A stretch of DNA of 64,000 nt from Jejuia sp049889775 (lineage in GTDB: Bacteria; Bacteroidota; Bacteroidia; Flavobacteriales; Flavobacteriaceae): the NCBI GenBank assembly GCA_049889775.1, contig JBMHCT010000030.1, forward strand, positions 65,295 through 129,294, in the 5' to 3' direction. Every line of letters starts with the position of its first letter. The stretch's first letter is position 1. The position numbers and the translations under genes are program-made. The notes under the pieces are model-generated. The model worked only from the letters and a program-made list of their open reading frames with translations, did no database searches and had not been told where the DNA came from. Below are positions 1 through 12,149 of this stretch, in pieces.

Positions 1-753
1 GCCAACAGCTATATTTAAAATAATGTAAAACCTATCATCAAACACCCATCTTCCAGGAACATCTTCTGGTGTGATTTGATTATATAGCACATCATCTACA
101 TAAAAATTGATATATCCAGGTCCCCATTCAATTCCAAATATGTGGAACCCTGTGTCAAATCTGTCATTATCTAATTTATATTCTTTACTTACAGATTCTC
201 CTCCAGAATATCCTGGACCATGAACTGTTCCAAATATTTCAGAAGGCTTATCTCCTAAGTATTCCATAATATCAATTTCTCCTATTTCCGGCCATATTTC
301 AATACCATTTTTATCATCGCCTAATAACCAAAACGCAGGCCATATACCCTTGCCGTATGGCAATCTAATGCGTGCTTCCCAGCGGCCATACTTCTGTTCA
401 AACTTGCCTTTTGTTAAAAGTCTAGCTGAGGTATAGGACGAACCCTCAAATTGTTCTTCTCTGGCGGTAATTATTAATACCCCATTTTGCACAACAACAT
501 TCTCTGGACGGCTCGTATAGTATTGTAACTCATTATTTCCCCAACCGTTTTGACCAGTACCAATATCAAAATTCCAAATGTCTGGGTTAGGCGCGCCATC
601 AACATCAAACTCATCGGCCATGGTGATTTCAGTAAAGTTTGCAACGGTCTGTGTTTCATCTGTATTACATCCCAACACAACAACGAACAAAACCATTATA
701 ACCAGTAGAGAGAATCCCTGTATTTTTACTTTATATGTTTTTAATCTATTCAT
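1..753 (-). CDS. GH16 family beta-glucanase (laminarinase-like) lipoprotein, 3' end outside window
   Basis: Read by hand on the minus strand from ATG at 753; it stays open to the left edge (251 codons visible), so the C-terminus is missing. The N-terminus is a lipoprotein signal ending in VLGC (Cys29). The GH16 fold is recognisable: GRWEARIR, PAFWLLG, then the catalytic motif GEIDIMEYLG, in which E159 would be the nucleophile, D161 the helper and E164 the acid/base. Further on lie HIFGIEW and FYVDDV, and the visible end is RFYIILNIAVG, as in the last strand of bacterial beta-1,3(4)-glucanases. By family knowledge it would cleave laminarin at the cell surface. It is the last visible gene of the minus-strand polysaccharide locus, 24 bases after the lipoprotein gene upstream. 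Exact specificity (laminarin versus other GH16 substrates) is inferred. Confidence 0.93.
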   Translation of the reverse strand, partial: MNRLKTYKVKIQGFSLLVIMVLFVVVLGCNTDETQTVANFTEITMADEFDVDGAPNPDIWNFDIGTGQNGWGNNELQYYTSRPENVVVQNGVLIITAREEQFEGSSYTSARLLTKGKFEQKYGRWEARIRLPYGKGIWPAFWLLGDDKNGIEIWPEIGEIDIMEYLGDKPSEIFGTVHGPGYSGGESVSKEYKLDNDRFDTGFHIFGIEWGPGYINFYVDDVLYNQITPEDVPGRWVFDDRFYIILNIAVG

Positions 754-777
754 GATTCTATATATTTTTAATTTGTT

Positions 778-2199
778 CTATTCTGTGTAGAAGTATATAT
801 TATCCAAAATAAAATCTGGTCCTCCAGCCAATATAATGGCGCCTAGATTATTTTTTTGTGAAGCTAGATCTCCTCCTAGAGGAATATCAAATGAAGACCA
901 TGATCCAGCGGTAAAACCAGATGCTGTAAACCTAAAATCCTTGTCGTCTCCATCGGGGAAACCTGTAAAAACATTGGTTTCTATTTCACCATTTCCTCCA
1001 ATATCGCGGATTTGAAATTCTACATTAGCACTAGCATTTGTTGTAAATACATCTACATGCATGTGTGACAAGGCAGAAGCATCTACAGTACTGTCGAAAA
1101 TAATTCCTGTAAAATTATTTGAAGAGTAAATCATTACGTTATTACCCGCTAAATTTGCTAGAGTAGTTTGAGTAGTAGAACCTCCAAAACCAGGATTGAA
1201 ATTACTATTTGTTTCGTTTGTGTAGGCATCACTAAAAATTGATTTTACATTTGATGCTGGTCGCATCGGAACAGGAGCAGTTGGTAAGTCTCCACTTGAT
1301 GTGACCTCATAAGATCCTTGTGCTTCAACACCATTCAAAGAGGCTGTTATTTTAGCTGTACCTTCTGACAGCACAGTTACGATACCGCTTCCATCTACGG
1401 TGGCTACACTTGGGTTAGAGGATTCAAAATCAAAAAACGCGGGAGTAGTTGCAACTGTAACATTACTTCCATCCACATTAAAAGTTTGAGTTACAAGAAA
1501 CCCAACGTCCACAGTACTTCCATTAAAAGATTGTGCTACAATATCTTGCCCCAGCAATATTGAAGGCTTAGGTTGCGCAATAATTCCAGTTTTTTCAAAT
1601 TTTAATTCGTCTATCCAAAATGTATAGCCAAAACCATTTGTACTTTGTGTTCCTGCGGAAAAAATAAACATTCCTTTTTCCTGAACATATTTTGACGGGT
1701 CTGGCATTGGGATGATATACTTTTTCCAATCCGTAGATAATAGTATATCATTTAAAGCAACTGCATGCTCGTTGTCTCCAAAATCGGTGCCAAAACCAAC
1801 TAACCCAACTGTCGCGGTAGTAGAGCCTTTTGCCCAAAAAGTTAAAGCATCATATTGCGTTAAGTTTCTTCCTTCTCCTCTATCTCTGAAAATTCCACCA
1901 ATAAACCCGCCATCAGGATCATTAGGTGCAGGTACGTCAATTCGTATTGAAGAGTTTCCTACATACGCAACGTTATCATCTGTTCCAAAACCATTAGGAT
2001 TAGCACCAGCCGCAGGATCAAAAGACTCAAAAAACTCGTCTGTTAGTCCAACTGGCGCATCATTAAACACTTCCCCTGTAGTTGGAAAAGTAGCTAGTAC
2101 TGCATCATCTGAAAGTTCTCTTTCACAGCTTATTATTAGTGTTGAAACAACAACTAATAAGCCTATGGTTTTTCTATATGTGAATCTTATATTTTTCAT
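778..2199 (-). CDS. Surface glycan-binding lipoprotein with Ig-like (BIG2) domain
   Basis: 473 residues. The signal peptide ends in LIISC (Cys25), so it is a lipoprotein. Residues about 55-205 form a jelly-roll, carbohydrate-binding-like domain (SIRIDVP, FWAKG, YTFWIDELKFE). Residues about 220-305 read like a BIG2 bacterial Ig-like domain (SNPSVATVDGSGIVT, GTAKITASLNG). The C-terminal third is a second galactose-binding-like beta domain that ends in FILDNIYFY. No catalytic residues were recognised. It sits 9 bases downstream of the glycosidase-barrel gene and directly before the GH16 gene, the position in which SusE/F-type or laminarin-binding surface proteins are found. Role as a beta-glucan-binding protein is inferred from position and domain make-up; the binding target is not shown by the sequence. 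Confidence 0.8.
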   Translation of the reverse strand: MKNIRFTYRKTIGLLVVVSTLIISCERELSDDAVLATFPTTGEVFNDAPVGLTDEFFESFDPAAGANPNGFGTDDNVAYVGNSSIRIDVPAPNDPDGGFIGGIFRDRGEGRNLTQYDALTFWAKGSTTATVGLVGFGTDFGDNEHAVALNDILLSTDWKKYIIPMPDPSKYVQEKGMFIFSAGTQSTNGFGYTFWIDELKFEKTGIIAQPKPSILLGQDIVAQSFNGSTVDVGFLVTQTFNVDGSNVTVATTPAFFDFESSNPSVATVDGSGIVTVLSEGTAKITASLNGVEAQGSYEVTSSGDLPTAPVPMRPASNVKSIFSDAYTNETNSNFNPGFGGSTTQTTLANLAGNNVMIYSSNNFTGIIFDSTVDASALSHMHVDVFTTNASANVEFQIRDIGGNGEIETNVFTGFPDGDDKDFRFTASGFTAGSWSSFDIPLGGDLASQKNNLGAIILAGGPDFILDNIYFYTE

Positions 2200-2208
2200 C
2201 TTAGTTAA

Positions 2209-5400
<3,192 letters not shown>

Positions 5401-5705
5401 AATTAATTGTGTCTTATTAGTTTTAGTTGTTGTATTACCAAAGGCGGCAATACTAGGTTGTCTTCATACAAAAGACAATTGTGGATTTATAAAACTACCT
5501 TAATGAAATGTTAATTTGATAATTTTAACCACAACAAAAAACATACAACTCAAAAAAACATGATTAATTTTGAGAAAACAGCAAAAAAACACAGTGTTTA
5601 TAAGGGCTTTGGGAGTGTCAGGAAAATTGAGTCAAATACTAAAACCTTAAAATGTTGTGGTGATGTATAGGCAGTTAGTCTGCTTGTTGTGGTATTTGTA
5701 AAAAC
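5401..5705 (-). promoter_or_regulatory. Control region of the beta-glucan operon, with an inverted repeat
   Basis: A 305-base gap between the regulator gene and the first enzyme gene, both on the minus strand. It holds an exact inverted repeat at 5458-5478 (TTGTCTT, 7-base spacer, AAGACAA). On the minus strand the left half provides a TTG, followed 20 bases later by TAGTATTG, one mismatch from the flavobacterial -7 box TAnnTTTG. The repeat would therefore overlap the promoter and could be the operator of the HTH regulator. No gene was found here. Operator role is inference. Confidence 0.45.
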
Positions 5706-8519
5706 TTAAATCTCTAAAATATAGTCTGATAAGCTTTCTTCGTGTGGTAGCTCCATCTTTTTCCGTAACCTGTAGCGCTTAACCTCAACACTTCTTGGAG
5801 AGATATTTAATAATGGGGCTATCTCTTTTGAGGATAAATTCAAACGTAAATACGCACACAATCGTAAATCATTTGAGGTGAGGTTTGGATGGGTGCTTTT
5901 TATCTTTTTGAGAAAATCTTTATCAGCATTATTGAAAGCTTCTTGAAACAAATTCCAATCGTCATTATTATTTAGGTTTCGGTCAATAATTCTGATGACT
6001 TTTTTTAGGTTTTTCGTGTCATCAATTTGCTCCAACTCACTCTTTATCGTGCTTAAAAATTCATTTTTCTTAATCAAGTTCATGGTAGAAACACCAAGCT
6101 CTCTGTTCTTATTTTCTATATCTTCTCTAAGCTTATCATTTCTAAAACGCATCAATTGTTGCTTATTTTCTAACTCTTTCAGCTCAAACTCTCTTGTTGC
6201 TCTTTGCATTAAACGCTCTCGTTGTTTTCTATAATAGCGCTTATACACTGTATGCATAAATAGCGAAAACAATAGTACACCAAGAATATAACTTGCAATT
6301 GCGAGATTAGATAAGTACCATGGTCTTGGAATAGAAAAAGAGTAAGTTGCGTTGTTTAATGTTGGCTGGTTTCCTACCCTACCATTAACTACAAAGGTAT
6401 AATCTCCAAATGGTAAGTTCTCAAATAGTACATTTCCTGTGGTGGTCCACTCGCTCCAATTATCGTAAATACCTTCTAGCTTATAACGATATTCTGGTTT
6501 TTGGGTTTTTAAAAATTCTGTTATGCTGTAGGAGAACCTAATATTTCTTTCTTGCTTCTCAAATTCCACCGGCTTTGAAATATCCACCAGACGCTTAGAA
6601 TCATCATTGAGCAATTGACTTACCTCAATTTGATCTATGTTAATTTCGTGGTTTTGAATTTCGTTTTTATCCAGGTCTAAAATGATGTAACCAGATCTTG
6701 ACCCTAATAAGAATCTTTGGTTTTCAATTTGAGAAACACTTTCATAACCCACTACATCCTCTCTTATATCTTCAGGAAATGGTACGCTATTTATTTTTAT
6801 TTCGTCACTTAATTTTGAGGTGGTTATATATTTAATGCCGCTTGAAGAAAAACTCCACAGTGTATTAGTGCTCTCATCATTAACCAATTTAGCAGATGTA
6901 AAATTGCTGCTATCGATTAACTGACTAAATACAGAATCCTTTTCAAAACGTTTTGAATCTTGGTTTAATTTGAACACCCCATCTTTTGTGCTGTATAAAA
7001 GCGCCTTATTATATTTTGCAATACTGGAGTTTGGGCCATTTTTATTCGTGCTATCTAGGGTTACACGTTGTACTTCTGATAAATCTTTATTTAATTTTAA
7101 GTTGAACACACCTTTATATTCATGACTTAAATACATCTCATCAGCTTTTGAAAATTCAAAAAACCTGCTAGATACATCAAAACCGTTCAACTTATTTCTA
7201 ATTTGCCAAGTACCTGATTTATTTTCCAAAACATAAAGACCATCATAGTTACCTTGAATTAATAATTCATTGTTATCTGGGATTCTCTTTATGCCCCACG
7301 TACCTTGAATGGAGGCTATTTTTTTGGCTAAATTGTTTGAAATAATTAGTGTGCCTGAATTGTGCCCGCAAAAAAGTGTATCGTCAATTACTTTTAAAAA
7401 CCACACTTGTCCCTGTGTTCCTTTTATAAACTCAAACTTTTCTTCTCCTTCGATAGGCCTATAAAACAACCCCTGGTTTGTTCCTAAATATAACATTCCG
7501 TTATGAACTGCCGAAGTATATACGCTGCCTATTCTGCCTGTTTTATCATAGTAAATACTATAAGGCGATTTCATGTTTATACAATTAATACCATTATCCA
7601 ACCCTAACCATAAATTACTATCTAAATCTTCATGAATTGATAAAACCGTGTTATTGCTTAAACCATCTTCTTGAGCAATTTTAAATTTAAAAATTCCATC
7701 CTCTGATAGATGAATAATACCGTTTGATATCGTACCTAATATGAAACTATTATCCTTTAATTGAATACCACTAAACACACTTATAGTTTCTAAAATGTTG
7801 TTTGCTGGAATATCCCATTTAGTCAAATCATTATTATTCAATTCAAAAAAGCCGCTATTTTGAGTAAGTAGAAGCGTTGTATTTTCTTTTCTAAAAACCT
7901 TTACTATGATATCATTCTTTAATACATCGCTATCCGAAATGAGAATAGCCTCTCCACTTTCAATTTTGAACAATCCTTTATTTAAACCCTGAAACAAAAA
8001 GCTGTTACCAGATTTAAATAAACGTGAAATATCTCCTTCATAAGACACAATATTATAAGATGCTGTTGCACTATTGTATATGTGAATGCGGTCTAGTGAC
8101 TGAAAAATAACTACATTATCCAGCGCCAGAATATTCCAAAATTCCTCGTCCTCTAAAAATTTAACAGATAGTTGTTTGGCAAGAGACGTATAACTAAGCA
8201 CACCAAAATTGTTTCTTTTCCAAAAACCAAAATCGTGATAACTTCCTGTATAAATTAAATCATTTACAACTTTTACACTTCTAATTATAGTTTCGTTTGG
8301 GGAACTATATAGACTCCATTTTGAGCCATTAAATTCTAGTAGTCCGCTATTATTTGCAACATAAATATATCTGTTTTTAGCTTGAGAAATGGACCAATTT
8401 TGGGAAGAAGCATTATAATCTACAGGTGTAAAAATATTAATAGGCGGCCGGTCTTGAGCCCCCGTGCTAATAATTAATCCTAATAGGAAAAACAGAAGTA
8501 ATCGGTCGGTGTTTTTCAC
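5706..8519 (-). CDS. Membrane-spanning beta-propeller (Reg_prop/Y_Y_Y) sensor with LuxR-type HTH
   Basis: 937 residues. A signal peptide (LLLFFLLGLIIS...GAQ) is followed by about 600 residues of propeller repeats (motifs such as SNLWLGLDNGIN and GMLYLGTNQGLF), then a Y_Y_Y domain (YRYKLEG...WSEW...FENLPFGDYTF). One transmembrane helix (ASYILGVLLFSLFM) follows, then a coiled-coil linker rich in E/K/R, and a C-terminal helix-turn-helix (SSKEIAPLLNISPRSVEVKRYRLRKKM) of LuxR/GerE type. There is no histidine kinase or receiver domain, so the periplasmic glycan signal would pass directly to the DNA-binding part. Such one-piece sensors control polysaccharide loci in Flavobacteriia. Divergence from its neighbours is nil: it lies just upstream of the enzymes on the same strand, in keeping with local control of the locus. 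Confidence 0.88.
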   Translation of the reverse strand: MKNTDRLLLFFLLGLIISTGAQDRPPINIFTPVDYNASSQNWSISQAKNRYIYVANNSGLLEFNGSKWSLYSSPNETIIRSVKVVNDLIYTGSYHDFGFWKRNNFGVLSYTSLAKQLSVKFLEDEEFWNILALDNVVIFQSLDRIHIYNSATASYNIVSYEGDISRLFKSGNSFLFQGLNKGLFKIESGEAILISDSDVLKNDIIVKVFRKENTTLLLTQNSGFFELNNNDLTKWDIPANNILETISVFSGIQLKDNSFILGTISNGIIHLSEDGIFKFKIAQEDGLSNNTVLSIHEDLDSNLWLGLDNGINCINMKSPYSIYYDKTGRIGSVYTSAVHNGMLYLGTNQGLFYRPIEGEEKFEFIKGTQGQVWFLKVIDDTLFCGHNSGTLIISNNLAKKIASIQGTWGIKRIPDNNELLIQGNYDGLYVLENKSGTWQIRNKLNGFDVSSRFFEFSKADEMYLSHEYKGVFNLKLNKDLSEVQRVTLDSTNKNGPNSSIAKYNKALLYSTKDGVFKLNQDSKRFEKDSVFSQLIDSSNFTSAKLVNDESTNTLWSFSSSGIKYITTSKLSDEIKINSVPFPEDIREDVVGYESVSQIENQRFLLGSRSGYIILDLDKNEIQNHEINIDQIEVSQLLNDDSKRLVDISKPVEFEKQERNIRFSYSITEFLKTQKPEYRYKLEGIYDNWSEWTTTGNVLFENLPFGDYTFVVNGRVGNQPTLNNATYSFSIPRPWYLSNLAIASYILGVLLFSLFMHTVYKRYYRKQRERLMQRATREFELKELENKQQLMRFRNDKLREDIENKNRELGVSTMNLIKKNEFLSTIKSELEQIDDTKNLKKVIRIIDRNLNNNDDWNLFQEAFNNADKDFLKKIKSTHPNLTSNDLRLCAYLRLNLSSKEIAPLLNISPRSVEVKRYRLRKKMELPHEESLSDYILEI

Positions 8520-8678
8520 TTGTTTAGTTGCTGTTGGGTCTCTAAGGTACTAAAAACAATACTTGTAAGCAACTGTGTATGGTTAACGTAGTAGTTAATT
8601 TTAGTCAATGACGTAGTAAAACCAATAAGCCGCTCAATAATAAGCGACCCTTTTTTCTGTAGATATTGTATTATTTTA

Positions 8679-9356
8679 CTACTCTTCAACGCGCTTTATG
8701 CGCCCACCTAGAACTCTGCTTTCATTTACTTCTTCGGGGTTTCCATAAATATAAATATCACCACCAGCACGCACTTTAGCTGTTACTTTTTTGCTAGCAT
8801 TTATATACGCTTCACCCGCAGCACGAATGGACACCTCTGTGAATTGTGTTACTAGCTCCTCACCGTTATAGTCGCCACCTGTGTAAATAGAAACATCCTG
8901 ATGCTCTGCTTTACCCGAAGCATAAATGTCTGCACCTGTTACCGCTCTAATATTTGCATACTTCACATCTAAATTTACTTTAATCTCACCACCTTCTTGC
9001 GCATTCAAATCAATCTCAAATTGTTCTATAACATCTTCAGAATAAATTTTAGAACCCTCGTTTGCATCTAAAACGTCTATATTGGTGTAATATAACTTTA
9101 CTTTGGTTTGTGCACCATCATAAGCCTCCTCCAATTTCATCTTAATTTTTAAGGTGCCGTTTTTATTATTCACTAAAACATCGCTTTTATTTTTTCCGGA
9201 GATGATAACTTTATCCGTATCAGATTTTATGAGTAATACCTCTATCAAATCGTATACTTTTAATTCGCTAAATTCTCCTACGGTTTTCTCTATTGCTTTT
9301 TGAGCCGGTGCGATAGATGACATCATTATTACCAGACTGAATATTATATACTTCAT
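8679..9356 (-). CDS. GIN-domain (DUF2807, putative auto-transporter adhesin head) protein
   Basis: 225 residues with a signal peptide (MKYIIFSLVIMMSSIAPAQ). The body is a run of short beta strands with the pattern V.IS.., KIKMKL, LDANEGSKI, NIRAVTGADIYASG, VSIRAAGEAYINAS and KVRAGGDIYIYGNP, characteristic of the DUF2807/GIN beta-helix. It ends in GRIKRVEE. Function of this family is not established; it is exported to the periplasm or cell surface. It stands alone between the polysaccharide regulator and the YbjQ gene, on the same strand as both but with gaps of 159 and 83 bases, so it is probably a separate unit. Confidence 0.85.
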   Translation of the reverse strand: MKYIIFSLVIMMSSIAPAQKAIEKTVGEFSELKVYDLIEVLLIKSDTDKVIISGKNKSDVLVNNKNGTLKIKMKLEEAYDGAQTKVKLYYTNIDVLDANEGSKIYSEDVIEQFEIDLNAQEGGEIKVNLDVKYANIRAVTGADIYASGKAEHQDVSIYTGGDYNGEELVTQFTEVSIRAAGEAYINASKKVTAKVRAGGDIYIYGNPEEVNESRVLGGRIKRVEE

Positions 9357-9439
9357 GTTAAACCATTTTAATTATTTGTGTAACGCAAAACTATCACAAT
9401 TTATTCCTCGAAACTTTAGTTTTAAGAAAACATAAACAT

Positions 9440-9739
9440 TTATAAAGCCACCTTTACCGCAGTTCCTGTTACCGAGACCATGGTATAATTACCTGTTGTA
9501 AGTTCAGTATCTACTTTTACACCTACCACTGCATTTGCACCTACTTTTTGAGCATTTTCAATTAATTTTTTAAAGGCTTCTTCCTTTGTGGCGTCAATAC
9601 TTTCTTCAACAGCCTTGTAGTATTTGGATACACTAAAACCCATTGCGACTGTTTTTTTACTCATTACTACACCAGTCACTATAGTTATATAATCTTTTAT
9701 TTGATGACCTTCAATTGAATTTGTTGTTGTGAGAACCAT
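9440..9739 (-). CDS. YbjQ/UPF0145 family protein
   Basis: 99 residues, the usual length for the family. Recognisable features are the N-terminal TTTNSIEG, the GVVMSKKTVAMGF segment and the C-terminal half KKLIENAQKVGANAVVGVKVDTE...VSVTGTAVKV. YbjQ proteins form pentameric rings and have been linked to heavy-metal binding; the real role is unknown. No signal peptide. Divergently placed from the SulP permease gene across a short promoter region. Confidence 0.88.
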   Translation of the reverse strand: MVLTTTNSIEGHQIKDYITIVTGVVMSKKTVAMGFSVSKYYKAVEESIDATKEEAFKKLIENAQKVGANAVVGVKVDTELTTGNYTMVSVTGTAVKVAL

Positions 9740-9796
9740 GTCTATTGTTTTAATACCTTATAAAACATAAAGATAAAACTAACTGTTTTGAATTCA

Positions 9797-9827
9797 TTGA
9801 TATTGTTTGATTTTTCACCTAACTTCG
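9797..9827 (+). promoter_or_regulatory. Probable promoter of the SulP permease gene
   Basis: TTG at 9797-9799, a 20-base spacer, then TAACTTCG at 9820-9827, close to the Bacteroidetes -33 (TTG) and -7 (TAnnTTTG) boxes. Its location supports translation from the ATG at 9861 and not from the upstream in-frame TTG at 9807, which would lie inside the promoter. Confidence 0.5.
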
Positions 9828-9860
9828 TCAACAAGGATATTAACAGAAAAAAACGAATAC

Positions 9861-11516
9861 ATGTTATCAAAATTCTACAATGTTAAAAACTTAAAAGGTG
9901 ATTTTACAGGTGGTTTGGTTGCCGGTGTGGTGGCATTACCTTTAGCTCTTGCCTTTGGTGTACAATCTGGAATGGGAGCTACAGCTGGTTTATATGGTGC
10001 TATTGCCGTTGGAATTTTTGCCGCTATGTTTGGTGGTACAGAAACCCAAGCTAGCGGACCAACTGGACCTATGACAGTTGTTTCTGCAATTCTAGTGGCT
10101 GCAGCCATTGAAATGACTGGAAGTATTGAAAGTGCTATGGGAATAATTTTGGCGGCATTTTTATTAGGTGGATTATTTCAGGTTATTTTTGGATTTTTAA
10201 ATATTGCTGGTTATGTAAAATACTTTCCATATCCCGTAGTTTCAGGGTTTATGAGTGGCGTGGGATTAATTATTGTGATTTTACAATTATTTCCTTTTGC
10301 AGGATTACCTTCATCTAAATCCACCATTGCTGTAATTCAAAATTTTGCACAACTTTTTACCGACACTAATCTCAATGCGTTGCTTTTAGGGGGAATTACC
10401 ATTCTCATATACTTTCTTTTTCCTAAAGTTACTAAAGCCATTCCAAGTGCTTTAGTGGCATTAATTGTAGCTACTTTAATAGCATATTTTACTAAAATGG
10501 ATGTGCCATTAATAGGCGAAATTCCTTCTGGTTTACCTTCATTTCAATTGGGTGGTATTTTAGATATTGATTCAAGTGCTTACAGTACTATTTTAGAATA
10601 TGCTATTGTACTAGCTGTTCTTGGTAGTATAGATTCCTTGTTAACATCCGTGATTGCTGATAATATGACTAAAACGAAACACAACAGCAACCGTGAATTA
10701 ATAGGACAGGGTATAGGAAATATGTTGGCTGCAGCTATTGGTGGTATTCCAGGAGCCGGAGCAACTAAAGGAACCGTTGTGAATATTAATGCGGGTGGAA
10801 GAACACGATTATCAGGAATTTTGCACGGTATTTTTCTTTTAGCGGTGCTGCTGGGTTTGGGACAATTAGCGGCTCATATTCCTCTTTGTGTTTTAGCTGG
10901 TTTGTTAATTCCTATAGGATTTAAAATTGTAGATTTTAAAGGATTGAAACATTTGTTGAAAGTACCAAGAGCAGATGCTGTGGTTTTAATTTTGGTATTA
11001 TTGATTACCACATTCGGCAGTTTAATTCAAGCCGTTGGTATTGGTGTAGCATTAGCCTGTTTATTATTTATGAAGAAGTCTGGAGATATTAGTGAGCAAG
11101 GTTTAGAAGTTGGAGCCGTGGCAGATATTGACGGTAATAAACCCTGGCAAGATGAAATTGAATTCTACGAAGAATATAAAGACAAAGTAATTATTAAGCA
11201 TTTGTATGGTGCTCTATTTTTTGGATTTACATCATACTTTAAAGATCAAATAAAAGGATTGCCTAATGAGGTTAAAGCTGTTATTCTAAGAATGGACCGC
11301 GTGCCTTACATGGATCAATCTGGTTTATATGCTTTAGAAGACACTATTTTTGATTTACGTAATGAAGATATTGAAGTACTACTCGTAGGCCTTAAAGAAC
11401 AACCAAAAGATATGTTGGTAGCTGTAGATATTATTGATGATTTAGTTCCTGAAGAAGATATTTTTGAAGATATTGATGCTGCTTTTGGGTATTTAAAGGG
11501 GAAGTTGAAGGGGTAA
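9861..11516 (+). CDS. SulP family anion permease with STAS domain
   Basis: 551 residues from ATG 9861; an in-frame TTG at 9807 would add 18 residues but precedes the predicted promoter -7 box. The N-terminal 400 residues are ten or more hydrophobic helices with SulP hallmarks (TGGLVAGVVALPLALAFG near the start, ASGPTGPMTVV, GSIDSLLTSVIADNMTKTKHNSNRELIGQGIGN, GGIPGAGATKGTVVNI). The C-terminal 110 residues form a STAS domain (VILRMDRVPYMDQSGLYALE). The family transports sulfate, bicarbonate or other anions in the inner membrane, often with Na+; the substrate cannot be read from the sequence. The following small membrane-protein gene begins 15 bases downstream and is probably co-transcribed. Confidence 0.93.
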   Translation: MLSKFYNVKNLKGDFTGGLVAGVVALPLALAFGVQSGMGATAGLYGAIAVGIFAAMFGGTETQASGPTGPMTVVSAILVAAAIEMTGSIESAMGIILAAFLLGGLFQVIFGFLNIAGYVKYFPYPVVSGFMSGVGLIIVILQLFPFAGLPSSKSTIAVIQNFAQLFTDTNLNALLLGGITILIYFLFPKVTKAIPSALVALIVATLIAYFTKMDVPLIGEIPSGLPSFQLGGILDIDSSAYSTILEYAIVLAVLGSIDSLLTSVIADNMTKTKHNSNRELIGQGIGNMLAAAIGGIPGAGATKGTVVNINAGGRTRLSGILHGIFLLAVLLGLGQLAAHIPLCVLAGLLIPIGFKIVDFKGLKHLLKVPRADAVVLILVLLITTFGSLIQAVGIGVALACLLFMKKSGDISEQGLEVGAVADIDGNKPWQDEIEFYEEYKDKVIIKHLYGALFFGFTSYFKDQIKGLPNEVKAVILRMDRVPYMDQSGLYALEDTIFDLRNEDIEVLLVGLKEQPKDMLVAVDIIDDLVPEEDIFEDIDAAFGYLKGKLKG

Positions 11517-11531
11517 AAAAATCAAACCGCT

Positions 11532-12098
11532 ATGGAATTATTCAACTATATTTCTATTGCTTTATCATTTGTCTACACAGCTGCTGCACTTAGACTTATT
11601 GGAGGCTTATCCTCAGCAACAAATAAAGATCGTAGGTATATTGTACATTTATTATTTATTATTATTCAGTTAATAAGTATTATTACAAGTTTTTTGGGGA
11701 TATGGGGGCATCGATATATAGAAGATTGGAAATTATACAAATTCATTTTCCTTCTTATAGATGGTGCACTATATTATTTTATAGCCACAGTTTTGGTGCC
11801 AGAAAATCCTAACGAAATTAATTCTTGGAAAGATTATTATTATAAAAATAAGCATAAGCTTTTCTATGCAATTCTTACATTTTTAATTTATATTCAATTA
11901 AATGGTTTTATACTTACCAACCAAGTACGCTTCGAACCCGTACAATTGTTTCATTTAGTTAGTCTTATACCTATATTTTTTGGTTTAAAAAGTAAAAACC
12001 ACAAAGTACATGTTGCTATTGCCTGTTTTTATTTAATAACTGTTTTTACAATGATGTTTACTGTGGCTTCAGAACCAGGTTGGGTGAATAAATTATAA
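11532..12098 (+). CDS. Small integral membrane protein, unknown function
   Basis: 188 residues with five or six predicted membrane helices (YISIALSFVYTAAALRLIG, YIVHLLFIIIQLISIITSFLG, FIFLLIDGALYYFIATVL, AILTFLIYIQLNGFIL, FHLVSLIPIFFGL, VAIACFYLITVFTMMF). No charged catalytic motif was seen and no family was recognised. It follows the SulP permease by 15 bases on the same strand, which suggests co-transcription; a supporting role in that transport is only a guess from position. Confidence 0.7.
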   Translation: MELFNYISIALSFVYTAAALRLIGGLSSATNKDRRYIVHLLFIIIQLISIITSFLGIWGHRYIEDWKLYKFIFLLIDGALYYFIATVLVPENPNEINSWKDYYYKNKHKLFYAILTFLIYIQLNGFILTNQVRFEPVQLFHLVSLIPIFFGLKSKNHKVHVAIACFYLITVFTMMFTVASEPGWVNKL

Positions 12099-12149
12099 AC
12101 TTTGAATTAGTATATAATAAATAAGAAAAAAGCTGTGTATAGAGAACTA

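Noticed and set aside
474..683. 69-codon minus-strand frame
   Set aside because: It lies in another frame of the GH16 gene, which continues without a stop to the left edge and has the catalytic motif.
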